The notes under the pieces were generated by a model, which saw nothing but the letters and a program-made list of their open reading frames with translations, had not been told where the DNA came from and made no database searches. The translations under genes and the position numbers were made by a program. Shown here in pieces: positions 25,178-31,965 of a stretch of 38,052 bases of DNA. This stretch comes from Alphaproteobacteria bacterium UBA3002 (GTDB lineage Bacteria; Pseudomonadota; Alphaproteobacteria; Rickettsiales; UBA3002): the NCBI GenBank assembly GCA_002346425.1, contig DDZS01000078.1, positions 47,353 through 85,404 of the forward strand, read 5' to 3'. Position 1 is the stretch's first letter, and every line of letters begins with the position of its first letter.

Positions 25178-25198
25178 TGTAAGCGAAGATTGCTTACA
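25178..25198. promoter_or_regulatory. Inverted repeat upstream of the dehydrogenase gene
   Basis: TGTAAGC (25178-25184) and GCTTACA (25192-25198) form a perfect 7-bp dyad with a seven-base spacer. The dyad starts 22 bases before the ATG of the minus-strand dehydrogenase gene. It may be an operator for a dimeric regulator or a hairpin in the mRNA leader. Confidence 0.4.
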
Positions 25199-25379
25199 GT
25201 TGTTTACGTAGTTCAGCTGTAAAGAGATTGAGATAATGAAGCGATAGGCGGTACAGGTGGAGATATAAAGGGAATATCAGTTAGATAATATAGTTTATTG
25301 TTTAGTGCCAATAATACTGAAAATAACCTAATCGATATCAGGGGGTGATAACTATAGTGTGATTAACGCTTACGCAATC

Positions 25380-25526
25380 TTACATATCGGGAGCGCTGAC
25401 CGCGCGAGCCCCTTGAGAGGGATTGTCGTAGTTAACGGTTTCCCAGAAAGATTGACGAGGGGACATTGAACACGCGCTGAGCGAGAGTCCCAGAATGATG
25501 AGTGAAAGTGTTTTTGTCTTTGTCAT
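25380..25526 (-). CDS. Small lipoprotein, 48 residues
   Basis: A minus-strand frame of 48 codons. It starts M-T-K-T-K-T, continues with LSLIILGLSLSAC and ends with YDNPSQGARAVSAPDM. The N-terminus is a complete lipoprotein signal: positive residues, a hydrophobic core and the lipobox L-S-A-C with the cysteine at position 19. The mature part would have only 30 residues. Serine follows the cysteine, so outer-membrane sorting is expected by the usual +2 rule. An AAAGG lies about 14 bases before the ATG, a little far for a ribosome binding site. It is divergent from msrB. No family is recognised; small lipoproteins of this kind are often missed because of their length. Confidence 0.65.
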   Translation of the reverse strand: MTKTKTLSLIILGLSLSACSMSPRQSFWETVNYDNPSQGARAVSAPDM

Positions 25527-25645
25527 GCGTTTATCACATACCTTTCTTGCTTAAAATGCAGTATGCCAGAATCAGAAGTTTTGTAAAGGGGTCCTAAATA
25601 AAAATATTTACGCTGCCTTGAAATAGTGCATAAACCCCATATCTC

Positions 25646-26197
25646 ATGGGTATGGCACATTCCCGCGCAGTATCCGTCTCTAAAACTTTGCAACTAACTA
25701 GAATTGCAGCATTTTCAGGCTTCGTACTAGTGGCCGGGCTTCTGCCTTTTTTGGCACATTCCCAGGAGGCAGGCATGAAATCACCCGATGAACTTACCGA
25801 TATGCAGCGTTATGTTACGATGCATAACGGGACAGAAAAACCGTTTGAGAACGAATACTGGAATCATAAAGAGCCGGGTATCTATGTCGATGTGATCTCT
25901 GGTAAGCCGCTATTTTCCTCAACAGATAAGTTCGATTCCGGCACTGGCTGGCCGAGTTTTACCCAGCCTATTGAAGCGCACGGGGTGGAAAATCATTCCG
26001 ACACCACATTAGGAATGACGCGCACCGAAGTACGTTCTAGCGATTCGGATGCGCATTTGGGGCATGTTTTTGATGATGGCCCGGCAGAGAAAGGTGGCAA
26101 ACGCTATTGCATCAACTCCGCGGCCTTAGAATTTGTGCCCAAAGACGAAATGGCCGAAAAGGGCTATGGCGAGTATTTAACGCTCTTCGAGAAATAA
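25646..26197 (+). CDS. msrB: Exported peptide-methionine (R)-S-oxide reductase MsrB
   Basis: Reduces methionine-R-sulfoxide in proteins. The 183-residue form has an N-terminal signal or anchor (hydrophobic stretch at about 20-38, then SQEAG), so it is probably periplasmic. The MsrB core is complete: GKPLFSSTDKFDSGTGWPSF (86-105), DAHLGHVFDDGP (135-146) and RYCINSAALEFVP with catalytic C155. C155 is the only cysteine: the two CxxC zinc pairs and the usual resolving cysteine are absent, with serines in the second zinc position (VRSSDSDAH). The ATG at 25652 is an alternative start, and no clear ribosome binding site is seen. A thioredoxin-like gene begins one base after the stop, and probably supplies the reducing power. 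Confidence 0.93.
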   Translation: MGMAHSRAVSVSKTLQLTRIAAFSGFVLVAGLLPFLAHSQEAGMKSPDELTDMQRYVTMHNGTEKPFENEYWNHKEPGIYVDVISGKPLFSSTDKFDSGTGWPSFTQPIEAHGVENHSDTTLGMTRTEVRSSDSDAHLGHVFDDGPAEKGGKRYCINSAALEFVPKDEMAEKGYGEYLTLFEK

Positions 26198-26198
26198 T

Positions 26199-26621
26199 AT
26201 GACATTCTATCGGTTGTTCGCGGCGGTTGTTATCAGCCTGATGTTTGCGATGCCTGCCATGGCTCAGGTTGACCGACCCTTGCCGAAACCAAAAATATTG
26301 GCGGTTTATTTTTACTCCGATTATTGCGCCGTTTGTAAGGTGCTTTCTCCCGAGCTTGCGCAGGTGACGCAAGATTATGCCGATAAAGAGGTGTTATTCA
26401 TTACGATGGATTTAACCAATAAGGCAAAAATTCATCAGAGTCTCATGCATGCGTCGCAATTAGGTCTTGGTGACTATGTCAAACAACAAGGCAGCGCGAC
26501 GGGCTATGTGGCACTATTAACCCCTAATCCACTGGCGGAAGTCGCGCGATTCGATGGCGGCAATGCGACATCTGCTAGCATGACTTATACTTTGCAAAAT
26601 CTACTGCGCGATCCGCAATAG
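26199..26621 (+). CDS. Periplasmic thioredoxin-like protein
   Basis: A 140-residue protein with a signal peptide (about 1-22, ending PAMA) and a thioredoxin-type active site C43-A-V-C46 in YFYSDYCAVCKVLSPELAQV. The rest fits a thioredoxin fold (VLFITMDLTN, then a strand near GYVALLTP), but the usual cis-proline before the third strand is not evident at ATGYVALL. The start is one base after the msrB stop, so the two are coupled. The likely job is to reduce the sulfenic acid on the single-cysteine MsrB. How electrons reach it is not shown by this window; no DsbD/CcdA-like protein is encoded here. Confidence 0.82.
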   Translation: MTFYRLFAAVVISLMFAMPAMAQVDRPLPKPKILAVYFYSDYCAVCKVLSPELAQVTQDYADKEVLFITMDLTNKAKIHQSLMHASQLGLGDYVKQQGSATGYVALLTPNPLAEVARFDGGNATSASMTYTLQNLLRDPQ

Positions 26622-26742
26622 GCGAAGCCGCCCTCCTTACTTTTTTCCTAATCCTTAGTATTTCAGCGCGTTACAGCCGTCTGGCCAACGCGCATATAGT
26701 TTTTCCACAGATGGGTTTCTCGCATTTAAACCCAAACTTCGC

Positions 26743-26771
26743 TTGACTGCGCCCAAATAAAAACGTATTTT
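26743..26771 (+). promoter_or_regulatory. Sigma-70-like promoter of the dcw cluster
   Basis: TTGACT (26743-26748) and TATTTT (26766-26771) are separated by exactly 17 bases. Transcription would begin near 26778, giving a leader of about 185 bases to the mraZ start. The CCCAA repeats overlap the spacer and the start site, as expected for a repressor operator. Confidence 0.6.
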
Positions 26772-26806
26772 CCCAATATAGCCCAAAGATGACCAAATGA
26801 TTCCAA
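26752..26806. promoter_or_regulatory. Helically phased CCCAA repeats, candidate MraZ operator
   Basis: CCCAAA, CCCAA, CCCAAA, ACCAAA and TCCAAG start at 26752, 26772, 26782, 26792 and 26802. All are on a ten-base register, and a further CCCAAA at 26731 is one base off phase. On the minus strand these are TTTGGG-type units. MraZ of E. coli binds TGGGN repeats with five-base spacers, which is the same ten-base period. Autoregulation by the mraZ gene downstream is therefore a reasonable inference. Confidence 0.55.
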
Positions 26807-26864
26807 GAGGGATTCGCAAGGGCAAAAAAGAAAAACCAAGGTTGGTTACGCGACCACAAAGATC

Positions 26865-26904
26865 CCGGCAAAGCCGGAACAGGGAGGCCCCGCTTCGGCG
26901 GGGC
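26865..26904 (+). promoter_or_regulatory. Two tandem leader hairpins, one with a UUCG tetraloop
   Basis: CCGGC-AAA-GCCGG (26865-26877) is followed by GCCCCGC-TTCG-GCGGGGC (26887-26904). The second is a seven-base GC stem closed by a UUCG tetraloop and must be very stable. No T run follows, so it is not a standard terminator. It may be a 5' stabiliser or part of leader control. Confidence 0.6.
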
Positions 26905-26961
26905 ATCTGAAGCAAGGCAAGATCTGAATCGCGAAAGCCGCCGTTAGTGAGTGGGGAATAT

Positions 26962-27429
26962 GTGGCGCTCTTTCTGTCCACATTCGAAAAGAAGATCGAC
27001 AAGAAGGGCCGCGTTTCCGTGCCGGTCAACTTTCGTTCGGCGCTTCAGAACCAGCACTTTAACGGCATCATCGTATACGGGTCGTTCGTGAATCCGTGTA
27101 TCGAGGCGTGCGGCATGGATCGGATTGAAACCTTGCATGCGCAGATCGAAGCGCTCGATCCGTTTTCGGAAGAGCGGGATGCATTCGCCACCGCCATCTT
27201 AGGTGGCAGTGTGCAGTTGGGTTTCGATGGAGAGGGGCGTGTCGTCCTGCCGGAGGAGCTGATGAAGGAATCGAATATCGACGGTACCTGTGTGTTTGTC
27301 GGTAAGGGGGCGACCTTTGAGATTTGGGAGCCGACGGCCTTTAAAGCCTATGAAGCAGAATCTCGCAAACTGGCGCGCGAAAAGCGGCTGGCCTTGCGGG
27401 CGGAGTCATTAAAGGGAGGAGTAGCATGA
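26962..27429 (+). CDS. mraZ: Transcriptional regulator MraZ
   Basis: First gene of the dcw cluster; MraZ is a ring-forming DNA-binding protein with two AbrB-like domains that represses its own operon in E. coli. The protein has LFLSTFEKKIDKKGRVSVPVNFR at the start of domain one and LGFDGEGRVVLPEELMKESNI at the start of domain two, both family signatures. The start is taken as the GTG at 26962 (ALFLSTF follows), with GGGGA at 26953-26957 as ribosome binding site. An in-frame GTG at 26947 would add five residues and is less like the family. The stop overlaps the rsmH start by four bases. Phased repeats upstream are its likely operator. Confidence 0.95.
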   Translation: MALFLSTFEKKIDKKGRVSVPVNFRSALQNQHFNGIIVYGSFVNPCIEACGMDRIETLHAQIEALDPFSEERDAFATAILGGSVQLGFDGEGRVVLPEELMKESNIDGTCVFVGKGATFEIWEPTAFKAYEAESRKLAREKRLALRAESLKGGVA

Positions 27430-28397
27430 TGCAGGTGCAGGAACATATTCCGGTCATGTTGCCACAGGTCTTAGAGGCGCTGCAGCCGAAAGACGGAGAG
27501 ATTTACGTAGATGCCACGTTTGGCGCAGGCGGATATAGCCGCGCGATTCTGGAATCTGCCGAATGTCGGGTATACGCGATTGATCGCGACCCAAATGCCA
27601 GTTTGCTTGCCGATGCACTCGCCCGGGATTTTCCCGGGCGCTTTCTTTTCCTTAGCGGGTGCTTTGGCGATATGCTTTCTATTTTAAGCGCGGAAGGTGT
27701 CGGCTCGATTGATGGGCTGGTCATGGATATTGGCGTGTCATCCATGCAAATCGATCAGGCGGAGCGCGGTTTTTCATTCCGTCAGGACGGTCCGCTTGAC
27801 ATGCGAATGAGCCAAAAAGGAATATCCGCGTCTGTGCTGGTCAACACATTGCCGGAAAAAGAACTAGCCGATCTGCTGTATACTTATGGGGAAGAGCGCG
27901 CGTCGCGTAAAATTGCCAAAGCGATTGTTGAAGCGCGGGCGGAAACGCCGATTGAAACCACAGCACAATTGGCGGCGATTGTGCGCAGCGTGGTACGTAA
28001 AACTTCCGACACCGATCCGGCGACTAAAACCTTTCAGGCATTGCGTATTCAAGTAAACGACGAGCTAGGCGAATTAGAACGCGCGCTTGATCAGTCACCG
28101 CGTTTGCTGCGCGAAGGTGGGCGGTTAATTGTCGTGACGTTCCATTCGTTGGAAGATCGTATTGTCAAAAAATTCATGCGTCCATCCGGGCATGCTGCAT
28201 CACGGCATGACATGGCGGCGCTGGTACAACAACAAGAAGAAGCAGGCTTGCATTTGTTTGACCTGCCAACCCGTAAAGCCGTTCTGGCCAATGCGGATGA
28301 AATTAGACGAAATCCCCGTGCGCGTTCGGCAAAGATGCGGTGGGCAGTGCGTAATACTGTCCCGGTAGCCCAAGCGTACGAGGATATACATGATTAA
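27426..28397 (+). CDS. rsmH: 16S rRNA (cytosine-1402-N4)-methyltransferase RsmH
   Basis: Methylates N4 of C1402 in 16S rRNA in the small-subunit decoding centre, using SAM. The 323-residue protein has the typical start EHIPVMLPQVLEAL. The motif I region is YVDATFGAGGYSRAIL, followed by YAIDRDPNA, then DGLVMDIGVSSMQIDQAERGFSF. Later RIQVNDELGEL and VVTFHSLEDRIVKKF confirm the family. An AAGGGAGGAG site lies within the end of mraZ, and the ATG overlaps the mraZ stop. Its own end overlaps ftsL by eight bases. The position in the cluster is the conserved one. Confidence 0.97.
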   Translation: MMQVQEHIPVMLPQVLEALQPKDGEIYVDATFGAGGYSRAILESAECRVYAIDRDPNASLLADALARDFPGRFLFLSGCFGDMLSILSAEGVGSIDGLVMDIGVSSMQIDQAERGFSFRQDGPLDMRMSQKGISASVLVNTLPEKELADLLYTYGEERASRKIAKAIVEARAETPIETTAQLAAIVRSVVRKTSDTDPATKTFQALRIQVNDELGELERALDQSPRLLREGGRLIVVTFHSLEDRIVKKFMRPSGHAASRHDMAALVQQQEEAGLHLFDLPTRKAVLANADEIRRNPRARSAKMRWAVRNTVPVAQAYEDIHD

Positions 28398-28710
28398 ACG
28401 CCACTTTTCTCTGATCTGCGTGTTAATGTTTGCGGTGCTCGCATTGGCGTTGCACATGGTCAAATTTCAGGTGCAGGCGCTGCACGATAAAAACATGCGC
28501 ATGCAATATGCGGTGCGCAAAGAGCAGGAATCTATTCGTTTACTGCAAGCGGAATGGGTGGTTCTAAACCATCCTTCGCGTCTGCTATCCTTTGCTGAGC
28601 AAGCCAATTCTAATTTACAGCCGGTGTCACCGGTTCAGTTGGAAACCTGGGCAGGTTTGGCATCGCACCCAGAAGCTGCGGAAGCTACCACGCATGAGGC
28701 GGCCTGGTAA
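28390..28710 (+). CDS. ftsL: Cell division protein FtsL-like
   Basis: A 106-residue bitopic membrane protein in the position of ftsL between rsmH and ftsI. One transmembrane segment lies at about 6-24 (SLICVLMFAVLALALHMVK). A coiled-coil region (about 25-60, LHDKNMRMQYAVRKEQESIRLLQAEWVVLNHPSRL) contains the L-x-A-E-W-x-x-L-x-x-P-x-R-L pattern of alphaproteobacterial FtsL. FtsL works with FtsB and FtsQ to activate septal peptidoglycan synthesis. Sequence conservation in this family is low, so the call rests on position, topology and the coiled-coil motif. The gene overlaps rsmH by eight bases, and its stop shares a base with the ftsI start (TAATG). Confidence 0.85.
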   Translation: MIKRHFSLICVLMFAVLALALHMVKFQVQALHDKNMRMQYAVRKEQESIRLLQAEWVVLNHPSRLLSFAEQANSNLQPVSPVQLETWAGLASHPEAAEATTHEAAW

Positions 28711-30536
28711 TGTCCCGCAAAATTTATCGGCATACCACCCGCCCGGCGAGTCGGGTGGTGCATCGTGAAAGCCGTAGTTACCATGTGTTGTCACAAAATC
28801 GCGGGCGATTAGCGCTGGTGCGATTGGGCGTGGCCATGTCCTTTGCCGTGCTAGCGTTGCGTTTGGTGGAGGTGAGTCTGATTGGCGGCGGTGAGCTGCC
28901 CTTCCGTCGTTTGGTGACTGAGCCACATTTATTAGTTCAGGCGCAAGCCGATTCGGTAGCGGGGCGCGAATCTGCTCCCACCACAATGCCGCGGCGCGAG
29001 ATTGTTGACCGTAATGGCATATTATTAGCAACCAATATTCAAGCGGCATCCTTAGCGGCCAACCCACAATTGATTCGTCGCCCGAAAGAAGTGGCCAGTA
29101 AACTTGCTGCGGCATTAAAGGGCGTCAATGCCGCGCGGTTGGAAAAAACATTAAGTGATAACAAAGCGCGATTCACATGGATTAAGCGTCACCTTACTCC
29201 CAAAGAACAACAAGATGTCATGGCGCTTGGAGTGCCAGGATTATTTTTTGAACATGCGGAAAAACGCATTTATCCTTCGGGTAATACCTTGTCGCATGTG
29301 CTGGGGTTTGTTGATGTCGACAGCCGCGGATTGGCAGGATTGGAAAAACAATATGATGCCGCGTTGCGCAGCTGGCGTCTGGATGACGGCCCATTGCAAG
29401 TATCGCTGGATGTGCGTGTGCAGCATGTCATGCGTCAGGCATTGCTAAACAGTATGGAGCGGTTTTCGGCCATTGGCGCGGCGGGCTTAATTGCCGATGT
29501 GCATACTGGGGAAATCATCAGTATGGTGTCGTTGCCGGATTTCAATCCGCATGACCCCATGGCCGTCGTGCCGGAGCAGCGCTTTAACCGGGTCACTTTG
29601 GGAACCTATGAGCTCGGGTCCTCGTTTAAAACCTTTACCGTGGCGCAAGCGCTAGACACGGGTTCTGTGCAATTGAATGATGCCTATGACGCGTCGCAGC
29701 CCATTCATTATGCCAGCCATAAAATCAGCGATTTTCACCCTTATTATCGCCCGTTAAGCGTAACAGAAATTTTCGCTTATTCTTCGAATATCGGCACTGT
29801 GCATTTGCTGCAGCAGACTGGCTTTCAGAAGCAAAAAGAATTTATGAGGCAACTCGGATTCTTTGAGCCATTGAAGGTGGATTTTCCAGAAAAAGCGCAG
29901 CCACAATATCCGCAAGAGTGGAAAGATATTCAGGCGATGACCGTGTCCTATGGCCACGGTATTTCGGTCACGCCGTTGCATCTGGCGCGCGGCATTTCGG
30001 CAATGGTGAATGGCGGCACACTGCGCAATATGACTTTGCTAAAACAAAAGCCGGAAGACGTGGAAGGCACGCGCATCATCAAAGATGAGACGTCGAAAAC
30101 AATACGTGAATTAATGCGTCAGGTGGTGGAATATGGCACGGCGCGCAAGGCGCAAGTGGCGGGCTATCGTGTAGGCGGAAAAACCGGTACGGCGGATAAA
30201 ATTGTCAATGGGCATTATGCCAAAAATAAACGGATTGCTTCCTTTGTTTCGGCCTTCCCAATACGTGATCCGAAATATGTATTATTTGTGATGGTCGATG
30301 AGCCGAAAGGACGCAAAGACACCTATGGCTATGCAACCGGTGGCTGGGTCGCCGCGCCGCTCGCAGCGGAAGTCATTTCACGCATTGGTCCAATGCTCGG
30401 GGTCGAGCCGGATCATAGCAGCCCTGATTTGCAGGAAATCGAATTCTGGGAACGTTCACGCAAACGTAATTACGAAGCGCAGCAGGCACGGTTTAAACCC
30501 AAAGCGACGACGCAGGTGCATGCCGTTTCTTACTGA
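28710..30536 (+). CDS. ftsI: Peptidoglycan D,D-transpeptidase FtsI (PBP3)
   Basis: Class B penicillin-binding protein that cross-links septal peptidoglycan. The 608 residues show a short basic cytoplasmic tail, one transmembrane segment (about 31-54) and the dimerisation domain (from about 90, PRREIVDRNGILLATN). The transpeptidase domain has S304-S-F-K307 with the catalytic serine, S358-S-N360 and K491-T-G493, all intact. The length is usual for the family. Its start overlaps the ftsL stop by one base, and its last 17 bases overlap the murE start. Inner-membrane location with a periplasmic active domain is expected. Partners are FtsW, encoded further down, and FtsL. Confidence 0.97.
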   Translation: MSRKIYRHTTRPASRVVHRESRSYHVLSQNRGRLALVRLGVAMSFAVLALRLVEVSLIGGGELPFRRLVTEPHLLVQAQADSVAGRESAPTTMPRREIVDRNGILLATNIQAASLAANPQLIRRPKEVASKLAAALKGVNAARLEKTLSDNKARFTWIKRHLTPKEQQDVMALGVPGLFFEHAEKRIYPSGNTLSHVLGFVDVDSRGLAGLEKQYDAALRSWRLDDGPLQVSLDVRVQHVMRQALLNSMERFSAIGAAGLIADVHTGEIISMVSLPDFNPHDPMAVVPEQRFNRVTLGTYELGSSFKTFTVAQALDTGSVQLNDAYDASQPIHYASHKISDFHPYYRPLSVTEIFAYSSNIGTVHLLQQTGFQKQKEFMRQLGFFEPLKVDFPEKAQPQYPQEWKDIQAMTVSYGHGISVTPLHLARGISAMVNGGTLRNMTLLKQKPEDVEGTRIIKDETSKTIRELMRQVVEYGTARKAQVAGYRVGGKTGTADKIVNGHYAKNKRIASFVSAFPIRDPKYVLFVMVDEPKGRKDTYGYATGGWVAAPLAAEVISRIGPMLGVEPDHSSPDLQEIEFWERSRKRNYEAQQARFKPKATTQVHAVSY

Positions 30537-31965
30537 GTTAATTGCCGCCTGCCGCGATGAAGTGACGTTGCATGGTGCGGATATTTCGGTAACGGGAATG
30601 ACCGCCGATTCGCGTCAGGTTTCACCCGGTATGCTTTTCGCTGCCATACCTGGTGTTAAGTTGGATGGTGCAAAATTCATAGCGCAAGCGAAAGAAAAAG
30701 GCGCTGCAGCAGTGCTGGCGCAAAACCCGCATCCGGAACTGCCAACTTTAGTGAGTAACAATATACGCCGGTCCGTCGCGGAAATGGCGCGGGCGTGTTA
30801 TCCGCAAATGCCTGAATATATAATGGCAGTAACGGGAACCAATGGTAAAACATCTGTCGCGGATTTTTATCGTCAATTATGGGAAGTAAAGCATCGCGCA
30901 GCGTCGATTGGCACATTGGGATTGCTTGGCGTGCCTGCAGCATTGGAAGCACAATTCCCTGCGGTAAATACTTCGCCAGATCCCATCCTGTTAGCGCAGA
31001 TGTTGCAGGCCATTGCCCAGCATAAAATAGAACATGTTGCGATGGAAGCGTCTAGCCATGGCTTACACCAGCATCGCCTAGATGGTGTGCCGATCGACAC
31101 AGCAGTGTTTACGAATCTTACGCAAGATCACTTGGATTATCACGGCGATATGGAGCAGTATTTTCTCGCCAAAGCGCGGTTATTTACCGATTTCCCATTA
31201 AGCCATGCAGTCATCAATGCGGATGACGCCAATGGTCAGCGGTTACAGGCATTGGTGCCGCATCTTTCAACCATGACCTATGGCGTGCGCGGTAAAACAT
31301 GTCGCTTGTTTAAAGTTGAGCCTGTGGTGGAAGGGCTGGCCGTGCACCTGTCGTTGCATGGCGAAATATTCGAAGACATCATCCCACTCTACGGACGGTT
31401 CCAAATGCATAATATTGCTGCGGCATTATGTGCTGTCGTAGCACAAGGGATGCCAGTGGCAAATGCCTTACAGGGAATTGCACATCTACAAGGTGTCAGT
31501 GGGCGGATGGAGCGTGTGGCGCTGCACCCAAATGCTGCACCGATGTTTATTGATTATGCGCATACACCGGATGCGTTGGAGCAGGTGCTAACCAGCTTGC
31601 GTGCGCATTGTACGAATCACTTACATGTCGTGTTTGGATGCGGAGGCGATCGCGATACGACGAAGCGCGCATTGATGGGAAGTGTGGCAGAGAAACTTGC
31701 GGATAACATTATAATTACGGATGACAACCCGCGGACCGAGAATGCGGCTGGCATCCGCGCCCAGATTCTGGCAGGGATAAAAGAAAAACGAGTTACGCAA
31801 ATTCCCGACCGCCGCGAAGCCATCCGTGCTGCGGTGCACCAATTGTCCGAAGACGATATTCTTGTCGTCGCGGGCAAAGGGCATGAAGCTTACCAGATCA
31901 TCGGTGATCAAACATACGACTTTAATGATAAAGCCGAGTTGCTGGAGGCTGTAAAAACGTTATGA
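30520..31965 (+). CDS. murE: UDP-MurNAc-L-Ala-D-Glu:meso-diaminopimelate ligase MurE
   Basis: Adds the third stem-peptide residue to the peptidoglycan precursor in the cytoplasm, using ATP. The protein has 481 residues from the ATG at 30520 (MPFLTELIAACRDE), which lies inside the end of ftsI. A longer open frame upstream is only an extension without family similarity. The P-loop is VTGTNGKTS with K110. TSPDPI and MEASSHGL are substrate motifs. D402-N-P-R405 in TDDNPRTENA is the signature of enzymes that use meso-diaminopimelate rather than lysine, so the wall is of the usual Gram-negative type. The stop overlaps the murF start by four bases. Confidence 0.96.
   Translation: MPFLTELIAACRDEVTLHGADISVTGMTADSRQVSPGMLFAAIPGVKLDGAKFIAQAKEKGAAAVLAQNPHPELPTLVSNNIRRSVAEMARACYPQMPEYIMAVTGTNGKTSVADFYRQLWEVKHRAASIGTLGLLGVPAALEAQFPAVNTSPDPILLAQMLQAIAQHKIEHVAMEASSHGLHQHRLDGVPIDTAVFTNLTQDHLDYHGDMEQYFLAKARLFTDFPLSHAVINADDANGQRLQALVPHLSTMTYGVRGKTCRLFKVEPVVEGLAVHLSLHGEIFEDIIPLYGRFQMHNIAAALCAVVAQGMPVANALQGIAHLQGVSGRMERVALHPNAAPMFIDYAHTPDALEQVLTSLRAHCTNHLHVVFGCGGDRDTTKRALMGSVAEKLADNIIITDDNPRTENAAGIRAQILAGIKEKRVTQIPDRREAIRAAVHQLSEDDILVVAGKGHEAYQIIGDQTYDFNDKAELLEAVKTL

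Larger units (their letters stand above)
26622..26961 (+). other. Regulatory region and long leader of the dcw cluster
   Basis: About 340 bases between the thioredoxin-like gene and mraZ. It holds a weak hairpin (GGCG-AAGC-CGCC at 26621-26632, then T-rich) that may end the msrB unit. After that come the promoter, the phased repeats and two hairpins listed separately. A 37-codon, very basic reading frame (26797-26910) runs through the leader; its coding status is doubtful. Confidence 0.6.
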
